Shown one piece after another: positions 43,901-52,652 of a DNA stretch of 64,000 bases. Source of the DNA: Oscillospiraceae bacterium (GTDB lineage: Bacteria > Bacillota > Clostridia > Oscillospirales > CAG-382); the NCBI GenBank assembly GCA_015063885.1, contig SVTH01000001.1, positions 1 through 64,000 on the forward strand, read 5' to 3'. Position numbers and translations under genes: made by a program. The number at the start of each line of letters is the position of its first letter. The stretch's first letter is position 1. The notes beneath the pieces were generated by a model that was not told the origin of the DNA, made no database searches, and saw only the letters and a program-made list of their open reading frames with translations.

Positions 43901-45914
43901 CTACAGTGTGGACGGCGCCGCCCTTGGCCACGCTTGGACTTGGGTAGAGGTGCTTGCTCCCACTTGCACCGATTGGGGTCTTGTTCAGAAGATTTGCTCT
44001 CGTTGCGGCGAAACCACCGATGAACATAATCTTATCAATCCCCTTGGTCACAACTACGTAGAAGAAATCGTTCTTGAGCCCGGTTGTATCTCTCAGGGCG
44101 TTAAGCACTTCCGTTGCTCTAACTGCGGCGATTGCTACCATGAACTGATCGACGCTCTTGGTCATAAGTGGGGTGATTGGGTAACCATTAAGGAGCCCAC
44201 CGAAACCGAAACCGGTCTTGAAGAGAGAGTCTGCTCCGTCTGCGGTGATACCCAGACCCAGACCATTCCTTCCACCGGTGAGCATACCTTCGTACGTGTT
44301 GATTACGTATATCCCACTTGTACCGAAGACGGCTATCACGTTTACACCTGCACCGATTGTGGTGAGATCCGCTACGTGGTAGAGGGTGACGCACTTGGTC
44401 ACGACTATACCATCACCATCGTTAAGGCTACCTGCACCAGCTCCGGTAAGATCCTGTACGATTGCAACCGTTGCGGACATCATTGGGAGCAGGAAGGCGA
44501 TCCCGCTGTTGACCACGTATACGAAAGCACCGTTACCGCAGGCACCTGCTTGAATCCCGGTTACATCACCTATACCTGTGTCTTCTGCGGCGATTCCTAC
44601 GTTGAATACACCACCACCATTCCTCACGCTTTCGATATCATCGAGAAGGCTCCTACCTGTGAGGAAGACGGCTACAAAAAGTTCTATTGTGTGAACGGCT
44701 GCGGCAAAGAGTACATCGTTGTTCTTCCCGCTACCGGTCACAACTGGATCCACACCGAAACCGTTGATCCTACCTGTGGCGAAGACGGCTACGATCGTTG
44801 GGTCTGCTCCGGCTGCGGCATGGTAAGAACTCTTGCCATCCCCGCTACCGGCAACCACACCTGGGAGATTATCGAGGAGCACGACGCTACCTGTGCACTT
44901 CCCGGCAAAATCGTTAAGTACTGCACCGTTTGCGATTGCATCGAAGAGTACTACACCGATATTGATCCCAACGCACACAGCTTCAAGACCCACGTTGAGA
45001 CCGCTCCCGATTGCGAAACCGAAGGCAAGTACGTCCACACCTGTATCTTCTGCAACATCGTTATTGAAGAGCCTATTCCTGCTCTCGGCCACGCATGGGA
45101 TCTGAACGGCGGCGAGTACGTTGCTCCCACCTGTGTTGACAACGGCAGCATGACCTTCACCTGCACCAAGTGCGGCGCTACCCTTGTAATTGATATTCCC
45201 GCTACCAACGTTCACACTTGGGGCAATGCAGTTGTTCTGGATCCTGCTACCTGCAACAAGGATGGCGTAGTTGAATACACCTGTATTGTTCCCAACTGTG
45301 GCGAAAAGATGACCGACGTGCTTCCCGCTACCGGCGCACACGTCTGGGTTGACGTTCACGAGGAAGGCTTCAACTGCTGCAATCCTCATGTGGACTACGA
45401 GATCTGCGCACTCTGCGGCCTCACCCAGAACATGACCACCGAGAATATCTACTATCCCACTCTGAGAGGCAACGCACCGAACATGGCGTTCATCGACGGT
45501 TACCTCATCGTTAAGATCGACAGAATGACCGTTGGCGAATTCAAGTCCAACTTCGATTCCATCACCGTCTACAACAAGAAGGGCGAGCTGATGGATGACA
45601 GCGACTACATCGGTACCGATTGCACCTTCGTCTGCGACGCTTGCGGCGAGGTCTTCACCGTAGCCGTTATCGCCGATATCAACGGCGACGGCAAGGTCAA
45701 CTCTCTGGACTACATGTACGTTAAGCGCTATGTAATGGGCACCCACACGCTGACCGGCGCAATGCTGGCTGCTGCTGACGTGAACGTTGACTGCAAGGTA
45801 AACGTGGTCGACTACGGTATGGAGAAGCTTCACGTTATGTATCGTTACGATATCTACGAGAACTTCCCCGAATGGGAAACCATTGAGCACTTGATCGTCG
45901 AAAAAGGCGCATAA
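40956..45914 (+). CDS. Giant secreted Cys-repeat protein with C-terminal dockerin
   Basis: 1652 residues with a signal peptide (MKTVFKRLISSLLLVVMLVA, cleavage near VSAAS). Residues 30-580 are acidic and helical. A MucBP/Flg_new-like strand unit (TVKFVDENGNVIDVQTV) lies near 588-640. From about 647 to 1491 there are 21-22 tandem units of about 38 residues following the plan ATCTEDGY-YTC-CGD-Y-IPALGH. Two units lack the first Cys (PTETETG). The paired cysteines look like zinc knuckles or disulfide staples. A dockerin ends the protein near 1570-1632 (DINGDGKVNSLDY and DVNVDCKVNVVDY). The role is unknown; a long surface stalk or adhesin attached through its dockerin is inferred. The codon bias is less GC-rich in the repeat part. 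Confidence 0.85.
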   Translation: MKTVFKRLISSLLLVVMLVAAVPASLVSAASADIDWEYLKEKYELTDSQIDAAKDIADEFDLTPEQIDAVEDYYDSLTPAEQEELKEAVKNGEITGPDDLPGTDSKKFMRAMFIATMKRAAKDILNRVVEAMEGVTVKNPFDIDRVYDEHGNIAGINFVLEAADDVNVLEAVKSIVEKYDVLGALKMVAGAVLLFDEVSVDGYTVYDLADPSDIRNALVEIYRSNPIEFSTIANMKGNTLATYNFSLACRGVEIELPVSFVINCSQAKLSKIKAAAAKLADLVEVNGDFNEDGGVFSAELEGILDVSDYTDNVLEYLLPEYIAQEYAMVREKLHAVSMNDVIDQMNLKNLQLVAAKLGRTAEFDALVDKIVAHFHLNPAEPNDLKALIRLIDEKNLFSLYVKAAMQKAAAVRASIADIDAADLKNILIALDNKAQIPGYVKAAILQVYGANAELVSIGAAKLKEIVLALEAKAEIPESLKTAIKNRYGVDYVQSKLNKSVGDFYNGDGSYSFTVGNGFAPMGFATYTDAVLNKLLNNKVSDRVSKALKAHGYASLEAYVDAVKERYSKIYYGKYDLDMTFTLVLFKTYTVKFVDENGNVIDVQTVVAGDYAKDPYFHGGSSLNTDYTADKSYENVMTDLVVTLYPKHKLVEVIDPEATCTESGVKTIYCTVEGCGYVVTEKIDALGHHYVGVITKEATCTEDGLKTYTCSRCGDTYTEVIPAGAHDWQVITEIPATCTTEGYYLAICGNCGEVDERILPLVPHNYVPHAYEPATCTEDGKKQSICTECNHIKTEVIPALGHDWGDWETIKAPTETETGLERRECNRCGEVEENVIPALGHTHNYIAVVTNPTCTEQGYTTYTCACGDSYVADYVPALGHKYEAVVTAPNCTDKGYTTYTCSVCGDSYVDDYVDALGHKYEAVVTAPNCTDKGYTTYTCSVCGDSYVDDYVDALGHKYEVVYTDATCTDKGYTTYTCSVCGDTYSVDGAALGHAWTWVEVLAPTCTDWGLVQKICSRCGETTDEHNLINPLGHNYVEEIVLEPGCISQGVKHFRCSNCGDCYHELIDALGHKWGDWVTIKEPTETETGLEERVCSVCGDTQTQTIPSTGEHTFVRVDYVYPTCTEDGYHVYTCTDCGEIRYVVEGDALGHDYTITIVKATCTSSGKILYDCNRCGHHWEQEGDPAVDHVYESTVTAGTCLNPGYITYTCVFCGDSYVEYTTTIPHAFDIIEKAPTCEEDGYKKFYCVNGCGKEYIVVLPATGHNWIHTETVDPTCGEDGYDRWVCSGCGMVRTLAIPATGNHTWEIIEEHDATCALPGKIVKYCTVCDCIEEYYTDIDPNAHSFKTHVETAPDCETEGKYVHTCIFCNIVIEEPIPALGHAWDLNGGEYVAPTCVDNGSMTFTCTKCGATLVIDIPATNVHTWGNAVVLDPATCNKDGVVEYTCIVPNCGEKMTDVLPATGAHVWVDVHEEGFNCCNPHVDYEICALCGLTQNMTTENIYYPTLRGNAPNMAFIDGYLIVKIDRMTVGEFKSNFDSITVYNKKGELMDDSDYIGTDCTFVCDACGEVFTVAVIADINGDGKVNSLDYMYVKRYVMGTHTLTGAMLAAADVNVDCKVNVVDYGMEKLHVMYRYDIYENFPEWETIEHLIVEKGA
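43581..43908 (+). repeat. 114-bp DNA tandem repeats inside the Cys-repeat gene
   Basis: Units starting GCACTGGGCCACAAGTATGA at 43581 and 43695 are almost identical over 114 bp. A third, from 43809, diverges in its second quarter and again at the end. Most other protein repeats in this gene differ at the DNA level, so these are the youngest copies. Confidence 0.88.
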
Positions 45915-45927
45915 GTCTAAACAGATC

Positions 45928-45961
45928 GATCCTCCGCAGGAACCCTGCGGAGGATCTTTTT
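45928..45961 (+). terminator. Terminator of the Cys-repeat dockerin gene
   Basis: A 13-bp stem GATCCTCCGCAGG/CCTGCGGAGGATC (45928-45940/45944-45956) with loop AAC, followed by five Ts. Confidence 0.93.
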
Positions 45962-45978
45962 GCTCTTTGCCCCGTCAA

Positions 45979-46004
45979 AAAAGCCACCCCGCAGGGTGGC
46001 TTTT
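45979..46004 (-). terminator. Terminator of the aromatic amino acid operon
   Basis: Stem AAAAGCCACCC/GGGTGGCTTTT (45979-45989/45994-46004) just past the aroE/K stop, with a T run on the minus strand. Confidence 0.88.
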
Positions 46005-46016
46005 CGTTTGCGTTGT

Positions 46017-47237
46017 TCAGTTCAACTTCCTCAAAAGCTCTGTAAGGGCTTCTTCGGGTGTTTTGTTGTTGGCAACAACTATATCCGCCAAAGCGGAGTA
46101 AAGGGGCTGGCGCTCCTCGTAAAGCTTCTCAAGCGCCTCTCTGGAGGAGGAGAGGGGTCTGCCTCCCGTGGAAAGCGCTTCCAAAGCACGCTCCACCAGG
46201 ATCACCCGCCCGTTTTGCTTCAACAGAGGATGATTCTCGCCTCTCTTCACCACACCGCCGCCTGTGGCGACCACGCATCCGCTTTTAGCGGTGGCCTCAG
46301 CCAACGCCTTGGTCTCAAGACTGCGGAAAGCGTCCTCACCGTCTTCGGCAAAGATCTCGGGGATGGTTTTTCCCGCCATCTCCACGATCAAGGCATCCGT
46401 ATCCACGAAGGTCTTCCCCAAGGCCTCCGCCAGCATCTGCCCCAGGGTGGATTTCCCGCTTCCGGGCATGCCGATGAGACAGATGGTCTCACAAAGATCG
46501 TGGATCTCCTTGTGAACGGGCTCCACCAAAGCGTCGTCGATCACCTTGTCCTCAAAGATCTCCGCCGCCCGCTTGGCTTGCGCCACCAGCATGGGCAACC
46601 CGCCCACGCAGGGCACTCCCAGCGCCTCTGCTTGGAGCATGAACGCCGTCTTCAAGGGGTTGAAGATCAGATCCGCCACGCCCTTCAATTCCTTGAACTG
46701 AGCAAGATCCACGGCAGATCTGCCGTTCTTGGGGTACATTCCCACGGGAGAGGTATTCACCACGATGGTATGATCGGAAATGGTATCGATATATGCGGGA
46801 GTATTCAACGCCTTCGCGACAACGGTGATCTGCGCAGCTCCCAGATCCTCCAGCGCCGTACAAACGGTGGAGGAAACGCCGCCGCTTCCGATCACGGCAC
46901 ACTTCTCGCTCTTTACGGAGATATTACCCACAGAGAGCATATAGCAGAATCCGTAGTAGTCGGTGTTGAAGCCGTAAAGTCCGTCCTCCTTCACCTTGAT
47001 GGTGTTCACACTGCCGATCCGCTTTGCCAACGGAGAAAGCTCCTTGCAGTAGGGGATCACGTCCTTCTTATAGGGCATGGTCACGTTGAGATTGCCGAAG
47101 CTTCCGCTTTTCAGAAAGGCTTCCAGTTCCTCCTTGGGGGTGGGGAACAAACGGTATTCGTAATCTCCGAAACGGGAATGGATCAGAGGAGAAAAGCTGT
47201 GCCCCAGCTTCTCGCCCAAAAGACCGTAAGGCTTCAT
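46017..47237 (-). CDS. Fused shikimate dehydrogenase-shikimate kinase
   Basis: 406 residues joining two shikimate-pathway enzymes. Residues 1 to about 240 are AroE: KLGHSFSPLIHSRFGDYEYR, the catalytic lysine in NLNVTMPYKKD, GFNTDYYGF and the NADP site VIGSGGVSSTV. Residues 245-406 are AroK with P-loop LIGMPGSGKST, DTDALIVEMAGKTIPEIF and VVATGGGVV. The first half reduces 3-dehydroshikimate to shikimate and the second phosphorylates it, so intermediates may pass within one chain. Start: ATG at 47237, sharing one base with the pheA stop; an in-frame TTG just before it is unlikely. Last gene of the operon. Confidence 0.92.
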   Translation of the reverse strand: MKPYGLLGEKLGHSFSPLIHSRFGDYEYRLFPTPKEELEAFLKSGSFGNLNVTMPYKKDVIPYCKELSPLAKRIGSVNTIKVKEDGLYGFNTDYYGFCYMLSVGNISVKSEKCAVIGSGGVSSTVCTALEDLGAAQITVVAKALNTPAYIDTISDHTIVVNTSPVGMYPKNGRSAVDLAQFKELKGVADLIFNPLKTAFMLQAEALGVPCVGGLPMLVAQAKRAAEIFEDKVIDDALVEPVHKEIHDLCETICLIGMPGSGKSTLGQMLAEALGKTFVDTDALIVEMAGKTIPEIFAEDGEDAFRSLETKALAEATAKSGCVVATGGGVVKRGENHPLLKQNGRVILVERALEALSTGGRPLSSSREALEKLYEERQPLYSALADIVVANNKTPEEALTELLRKLN

Positions 47238-48379
47238 CAAACAACCTCCAAATAACTGCCAAGATACCGAAGCTCCTCCGTCTCCGCCTCCAACAGTGCG
47301 ATCAGCTCGTAAAGGGCGGGGGATGCGGCGGGAATATCCAGATCCAGATAGAACAAAAACTCAAAATCCCTCTCGGGCAAGGGACGGCTTTCCAGCTTCA
47401 CCAGGTTCACACCCAGCTCGTTGCACCGCTCCAAAACGGAGAACAAGGCGCCGGGCTTGTGCTTCAGCACCAGGATCAACGTAGTCCTGTTTGCCCCGGG
47501 ATAGATCTCCTTCTTCTTGGAAATGCAGATAAACCGCGTGCGGTTTGCCCCCGTGTCCTGAATGGTCTCCGCCAGAATGGAAAGACCGTAAAGCTCCGCG
47601 CAGGAACGGGAGGAGATGGCGGCAATGCCGGGATCCTCGCTCTTGGAAACCATCTGTGCCGCCACGGCGGTGTTGGCGCAGGACTTCACCTCCACGCCCG
47701 TCAGGGACGCCAGGAACTTAGAGCACTGACCGATGGCCTGCTCGTGAGAATAAATAACCTTAATATCCGAAAGCTTCACACCGGGCTTTGCCAGCAAGCA
47801 ATGGCTGACCAGAAGGCGGGTGCTGCGGACGATGTTACATTGATACTTCACCAAAAGGTCGTAATTGGCCTTCACGGATCCAGCCGTGCTGTTTTCAATG
47901 GGCAGAATGCCGTAGCGGCACTCCCCGTTGTCCACCGCCGCAAATACGTCCTCAAAGGTGGGGTAAAACTTGATCTCGGGGTCACGGAACAGCTTTTCAC
48001 AGGCCAGAGAGGAGTAAGCCCCCTCCACCCCCTGGCAGGCAACGGCGGCCTCCGTGGGGAACAGCTCGGGAGTCCCAAGCCGTGCCGTATTGATCTCCTC
48101 CGCCAATGCGGAAGGGGGATCCAACAGCTTATGCTGATAGGAACGGCTGTAGCCGAACAGGGAGCGGAACATACACCGCACGTAGGGCTCAAATTCCTCC
48201 TTGGAAAGCTCGCCCACGGTGTTCAGCTTGTCCCGTTCACGGGTTCGGTCAAAGATGGGCTTTCCGTTTTCCTTCTTCCATCTGGCCACGTCACCGCAGA
48301 TCTCCATACGGCGGCAGAACAGCTCCACAAGCTGTGCGTCCAGCACGTCCAATTGATCTCTGTAATCTTTGATATCCAT
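47237..48379 (-). CDS. pheA: Bifunctional chorismate mutase / prephenate dehydratase (P-protein)
   Basis: 380 residues in three parts. An AroQ-type chorismate mutase (1-90: YRDQLDVLDAQLVELFCRRM, then KKENGKPIFDRTRE). A prephenate dehydratase (about 108-285: VACQGVEGAYSS, PIENSTAGSV, TRFICISK). A C-terminal ACT domain (about 297-375: HKPGALFSVLERCNELGVNLVKLESRP written with the signature ESRP) that senses phenylalanine. It makes phenylpyruvate from chorismate. It follows aroC by 12 nt. Confidence 0.93.
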   Translation of the reverse strand: MDIKDYRDQLDVLDAQLVELFCRRMEICGDVARWKKENGKPIFDRTRERDKLNTVGELSKEEFEPYVRCMFRSLFGYSRSYQHKLLDPPSALAEEINTARLGTPELFPTEAAVACQGVEGAYSSLACEKLFRDPEIKFYPTFEDVFAAVDNGECRYGILPIENSTAGSVKANYDLLVKYQCNIVRSTRLLVSHCLLAKPGVKLSDIKVIYSHEQAIGQCSKFLASLTGVEVKSCANTAVAAQMVSKSEDPGIAAISSRSCAELYGLSILAETIQDTGANRTRFICISKKKEIYPGANRTTLILVLKHKPGALFSVLERCNELGVNLVKLESRPLPERDFEFLFYLDLDIPAASPALYELIALLEAETEELRYLGSYLEVV

Positions 48380-48391
48380 GATGATAACCTC

Positions 48392-49459
48392 TTAAAGCAA
48401 ACAATCCGCCACCGCCAAAGCGGCAACAGCCTCCACCACGGGAACGGCTCTCTGGACGATACAGGGATCGTGCCGTCCTTCGATCACCAGCGTGGTGTTT
48501 TCCATGCGGGAAAGGGAAACGCTCTTTTGTTCCTTCCCAATGGAAGGGGTGGGCTTGATCCCCACGCGGAACACCACGGGCATCCCGTTGGCGATCCCGC
48601 CCATGAGACCGCCTGCGTTGTTGGTTTCGGTGTAAATTCTCGTCCCGTCGGTACGGATAGGATCGTTATTCTCCGATCCTCTCCTTTCACAGCCTGCAAA
48701 GCCGCTGCCGAACTCGATCCCCTTCACAGCGGGAATACCGAACATGGCCGGGGCGATCCTGCCCTCCATCCCGCCGAAGGAGCTGTCTCCCGTGCCTGCG
48801 GGGATCCCCGTCACGGCGCACTCGATACTGCCGCCCACGGAATCCGCTTCTCCCTTGGCACGCAGGATGATCTCCTGCATAGCCTTGCCTTTTTCTTCGT
48901 TCAAAACGGGGAAGTCCTTTTTCCCGGGGGAAAGGAGCTCCTCGGCGGCAGGCTCCAAAGAGAACCGATCGTCCTCTACGCCGCCAACGGAAGCGATATG
49001 GGCCCCTATGCGGACGCCCAAGGTCTCCAAATAGGTCATGCAAAGGTAGCCCGCTACGCACAAAGGCGCAGTCAACCGCCCGGAAAACTCTCCGCCGCCG
49101 CGGTGATCCCTATGGGAGCCGTACTTGAAATACGCCGCCAGGTCCGCGTGGGAGGGGCGGGGAATATCCGCAAGCTTTGCGTAATCCTTACTGCGGGTAT
49201 CCGTGTTCAGGATCACGGCGGAAACGGGGGCGCCTGTGGTGACACCGTCCACTACGCCGGAAAGGAATTCCACCTTATCGGGCTCCTTTCTCGCAGTGGA
49301 AAAAGCGTTCCGCCCGGGAGCACGGCGCTCCATAAAAGCGGCAAGACCTTCCGTGTTCACGGGGATGCCGGCAGGGAAGCCGTCCATCACCACGCCCATT
49401 CCCGCAGAATGGGATTGCCCGAATACCTGCACCCGCAGGCGATTTCCATAGGTAAACAT
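48392..49459 (-). CDS. aroC: Chorismate synthase
   Basis: 355 residues. Signatures are GQSHSAGMGVVMDGFPAG at the N-terminus, ADLAAYFKYGSHRDHRGGGE with the FMN/EPSP-binding residues, and a C-terminal GRHDPCIVQRAVPVVEA. It removes phosphate from EPSP to give chorismate and needs reduced FMN. It lies 14 nt after aroA with AGAGAAGGTAG upstream. Confidence 0.94.
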   Translation of the reverse strand: MFTYGNRLRVQVFGQSHSAGMGVVMDGFPAGIPVNTEGLAAFMERRAPGRNAFSTARKEPDKVEFLSGVVDGVTTGAPVSAVILNTDTRSKDYAKLADIPRPSHADLAAYFKYGSHRDHRGGGEFSGRLTAPLCVAGYLCMTYLETLGVRIGAHIASVGGVEDDRFSLEPAAEELLSPGKKDFPVLNEEKGKAMQEIILRAKGEADSVGGSIECAVTGIPAGTGDSSFGGMEGRIAPAMFGIPAVKGIEFGSGFAGCERRGSENNDPIRTDGTRIYTETNNAGGLMGGIANGMPVVFRVGIKPTPSIGKEQKSVSLSRMENTTLVIEGRHDPCIVQRAVPVVEAVAALAVADCLL

Positions 49460-49473
49460 CCAACTACCTTCTC

Positions 49474-50733
49474 TCAGTTAAGTTCCGTATAAACACCGCC
49501 AAGACTTTCAAAATGGCGGAAAAAGTCGGGGTAAGATTTCTCCACAGCCTGCGCACCCACGATGGCCACAGGCTCACAGCAGGCCAGAGATGCCACAGCA
49601 GCACTCATGGCGATGCGGTGGTCGTTACAGGCATCCACAACGCCGCCTGTCAAACCGCCGCCGCAGATGATCATACCGTCTGCCGTTTCCTCACAGGGAG
49701 CGCCCAAAGCCGTCAGCATCCGGCAAACGCTGGCAATGCGGTCGCTTTCCTTCAAGCGGAGCCTTGCCGCGCCCTTGATCACCGTCTCGCCCCGGGCACA
49801 AGCCGCCGCAACGGCCAGCACGGGCACCAGGTCGGGAATATCCGTGGCGTCGATGGTCACACCGTGCAGGGCAGAGCGTTCTGCCATATACACGCCGTTC
49901 TCTTCACGGACGTTTCCTCCCATTTCCCGCAGGATGGAGACGATGGCCTTGTCCCCCTGGGTGGAATCCTTTTCCAGTCCCGTGAGACGGATCTTCCCGC
50001 CCAAGACGCCGGCCACCAGCCAGAAGGCGGCGTTGGACCAGTCTCCCTCCGCAAAAAGCGCTCCGGGGGAGCGGAAGGGAGCGGGGGAGATACGCATCTC
50101 CGTCTCCGTCACCACAGGACGGACGCCGAATTCCTTCATCACGGCACAGGTAAGGGACACGTAAGGAGCAGACTCCAATCTGCCCAATACGGTGATCTCG
50201 CTTTCTTCGGGAAGCAGGGGCAGCCCCAACAGCAGTCCCGTAAAGAACTGGGAGCTGACAGAACCTTCCAAAGCAAATTTTCCGCCCGTTAGCCGTCCCT
50301 CCGTAGAAAGGGGGAATACTCCGTTGGGGGATAGGATCACCCCGTGGCGGACCAATTCCTCGTACAGCGGGGAAAGGGGACGCTGAGACAGCCTTCCCTT
50401 GGCGTGGAAGACGGCCTTCCGCCCCAAAGCGGCGGTGACGGGAAGCATAAAGCGCAGGGTGGAGCCGCTTTCTTCACAGCAAAGGTGAGCGGTTTCCTCT
50501 TGCTTTCCCTCAATGGGAAACACGGTAAACACTCCGTTTTCCTCCTTGATCTCTGCCCCCAAAGCAGAAAGACAACCGGCGGTAGCCCAGATGTCCCGAT
50601 TGGACTTGGGGCAATGTAAGACCGTCGGTTTGTCAGCCAAGGCAGCGCAGATCAGTGCGCGGTGCATATAGGATTTAGAGGGGATCACCCTCAATTCGCC
50701 CTCCAAAGGGGAGGGGGTCAGTAATACGTTCAT
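49474..50733 (-). CDS. aroA: 3-phosphoshikimate 1-carboxyvinyltransferase (EPSP synthase)
   Basis: 419 residues with two inverse alpha/beta domains. Motifs are IPSKSYMHRALICAALAD at the N-terminus, EESGSTLRFMLPVTAALG, and in the C-terminal half DIPDLVPVLAVAAACARG, RLKESDRIA and DHRIAMSAAVASL. It joins PEP to shikimate-3-phosphate. The PEP-site pattern GSTLRF has a serine before G, so class I or II sensitivity to glyphosate is not called. Gap to aroB 14 nt. Confidence 0.94.
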   Translation of the reverse strand: MNVLLTPSPLEGELRVIPSKSYMHRALICAALADKPTVLHCPKSNRDIWATAGCLSALGAEIKEENGVFTVFPIEGKQEETAHLCCEESGSTLRFMLPVTAALGRKAVFHAKGRLSQRPLSPLYEELVRHGVILSPNGVFPLSTEGRLTGGKFALEGSVSSQFFTGLLLGLPLLPEESEITVLGRLESAPYVSLTCAVMKEFGVRPVVTETEMRISPAPFRSPGALFAEGDWSNAAFWLVAGVLGGKIRLTGLEKDSTQGDKAIVSILREMGGNVREENGVYMAERSALHGVTIDATDIPDLVPVLAVAAACARGETVIKGAARLRLKESDRIASVCRMLTALGAPCEETADGMIICGGGLTGGVVDACNDHRIAMSAAVASLACCEPVAIVGAQAVEKSYPDFFRHFESLGGVYTELN

Positions 50734-50747
50734 GGTAACTACTCGGT

Positions 50748-51797
50748 TCAGATGATTTGTGCAAACAAGTCGGGGAGGTCTTTCACGTCCACGGGATAAA
50801 GAACACAGTCTCCCATCCCTCGGGGCAAGATCAAGCGCAGGGTATCTCCCGCCCGCTTTTTATCGGAAAGCATGGTGTCCAAAAGCACGTCTCCTCCGTA
50901 AGGAGATTCCGTGGGCAGTCCGTAGGCTTCCAAAAGCTTCACGGTCTCCCGCACCAACGCTTCACCGCACAGCCCCAGCTTGACCGAAAGCTTTGCGGCG
51001 ATCACCATCCCCATGGCAACGCACTTCCCGTGGGAAAGGGCAAAAGCGGAACGCTTCTCAATGGCGTGCCCCACGGTGTGCCCCAGGTTCAGAAACATCC
51101 GCACCCCGATGTCGAACTCATCCTCCTCCACCATGTCCCGCTTGATGGAGACACATTGGGTGATGATGGCGGTCCAATCCGCTTCCTTGGGGCTTTCCAG
51201 CATGGAGAGCAAGGGCTCTCCCTTCAAAACGGCGTACTTGATCACCTCGGCGCACCCGTCGGAGAATATCTCGGGGGAAAGTGTCTTCAGCACCAAGGGG
51301 TCGCAATACACCGCCGCAGGCTGATGGAAAGCGCCTGCCAGGTTCTTCCCGCCCTCTAAGTCAACAGCCGTCTTACCTCCCACGGAGGAATCCACCGCCG
51401 CCAGCAGGGTGGTGGGGATCTGTACGAAACGAATACCGCGGAGATAGATAGCGGAAGCAAACCCTGCCAGATCTCCGATAACGCCGCCGCCCAAAGCGAA
51501 CACGGCGTCGGTACGGGTCAGCTTATGAGAGGCCAAGAACTCCAAAACCTCCCCCAGGCAGGCAAGACACTTGGTCTGCTCCCCCTCGGGCAGAACCAGA
51601 CGGAACACGGTAAATCCCGCCTCGGCAAGATTTTGTTCCACCCTGTCGCCGTAAAGAGCGTTCACCCGCTCCTCGGTGATCAAAGCGGCAGCCTTCCCCG
51701 GGAGCAGCTTTCTTGCAAGAGTCCCCACACGGTCCAGAAGACCTTCTTCCACCAAAACCTCATATTCCGTTGATGCCTTTACTTTTACGGTTGCCAT
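50748..51797 (-). CDS. aroB: 3-dehydroquinate synthase
   Basis: 349 residues with the NAD motif VFALGGGVIGDLAGFASAIY, QIPTTLLAAVDSSVGGKTAV and the metal histidines in FLNLGHTVGHAIEKRS. It closes DAHP to 3-dehydroquinate. The next enzyme of the pathway, dehydroquinase, is not encoded in this operon. Gap of 18 nt to tyrA. Confidence 0.94.
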   Translation of the reverse strand: MATVKVKASTEYEVLVEEGLLDRVGTLARKLLPGKAAALITEERVNALYGDRVEQNLAEAGFTVFRLVLPEGEQTKCLACLGEVLEFLASHKLTRTDAVFALGGGVIGDLAGFASAIYLRGIRFVQIPTTLLAAVDSSVGGKTAVDLEGGKNLAGAFHQPAAVYCDPLVLKTLSPEIFSDGCAEVIKYAVLKGEPLLSMLESPKEADWTAIITQCVSIKRDMVEEDEFDIGVRMFLNLGHTVGHAIEKRSAFALSHGKCVAMGMVIAAKLSVKLGLCGEALVRETVKLLEAYGLPTESPYGGDVLLDTMLSDKKRAGDTLRLILPRGMGDCVLYPVDVKDLPDLFAQII

Positions 51798-51815
51798 GGA
51801 GTGCCTCGTTTGTAA

Positions 51816-52652
51816 TCAAATCGTTTCCAATTCACCCTTACGCATAGCCCCTTCTTGCAAAAGGGCGGCAAGGGCCTTTTCGTCGCGTTCTTCCAACGCC
51901 TTCCTATATAATACAAGATTTTGGATCATAATGTCAAGTTCTTCCGCAAGAAAATCTGCATTTTCCAAAAATAATTCCGTCCACATAGGTACGTTCACCT
52001 TGGCGACGCGGGCCATATCCCGAAAGCTTCCTGCGGAAAAACCTCTGTGCTCCGCCGCCGTTGGATTTTTTACGTAGGCGTTGGACAGAATGTGGGGGAG
52101 CTGTGAGGTAAAGGCGATGCGCCTGTCGTGCTCTTTTGGGGTGCAGGTAACGATCTTGGCAAACCCCACCTCACGGAACAGGCTGCAGACCCGATCCAGC
52201 TTGGGCAGATCGTCGCAATCCCCGGGAACCAAGATCATGCTTGCCCCGCGGAACATCTTCTCCTTGGCCGCACGGAAGCCGGAGGCCACCGCACCCGCCA
52301 TGGGATGACCGCCGATGAAGGTGAAGCCGTATTCCGCCGCCGTCTCCTTCATCTGTTCAAAAATAGCCCGCTTCACGCCGCAAAGATCCACCACTACGGC
52401 ATCCTTGGAGAGATACTTGCCGTTTTCCTTCAGAAAATCCGCCGACGCCTGAGGATACAGGGCGATGAGCAATACGTCGCATTCCTTCATGCCCTCTTCC
52501 GTCAGAACGCCGTCGATGGAATCGGTGAATTTTGCAAACGCGATGGCGTCGCTATTCCGATCCAAGCCCAAAACCGTGTGGTCGCCGTAGGTCTTGATGG
52601 CTTTGGCAAAGGAACCGCCAATGGTTCCCAGGCCTACGATGCCCACTCTCAT
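51816..52652 (-). CDS. tyrA: Prephenate dehydrogenase
   Basis: 278 residues with NAD-binding VGIVGLGTIGGSFAKAI at the N-terminus, GGHPMAGAVASGFRAAKEKMF with the catalytic histidine, and a helical C-terminal dimer domain. It makes 4-hydroxyphenylpyruvate for tyrosine. No ACT domain is present, so tyrosine inhibition, if any, acts elsewhere. Its ATG overlaps the aroF stop by 4 nt. Confidence 0.92.
   Translation of the reverse strand: MRVGIVGLGTIGGSFAKAIKTYGDHTVLGLDRNSDAIAFAKFTDSIDGVLTEEGMKECDVLLIALYPQASADFLKENGKYLSKDAVVVDLCGVKRAIFEQMKETAAEYGFTFIGGHPMAGAVASGFRAAKEKMFRGASMILVPGDCDDLPKLDRVCSLFREVGFAKIVTCTPKEHDRRIAFTSQLPHILSNAYVKNPTAAEHRGFSAGSFRDMARVAKVNVPMWTELFLENADFLAEELDIMIQNLVLYRKALEERDEKALAALLQEGAMRKGELETI

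Noticed and set aside
42895..45430. Regular DNA repeats in the Cys-repeat gene considered as a CRISPR array
   Set aside because: The repeats are in frame, code for a conserved protein unit and have no constant short repeat with unique spacers; no cas genes are present.
42573..45890. 1105-residue minus-strand frame opposite the Cys-repeat gene
   Set aside because: Its repeats are only the complement of the real repeats; there is no start signal.
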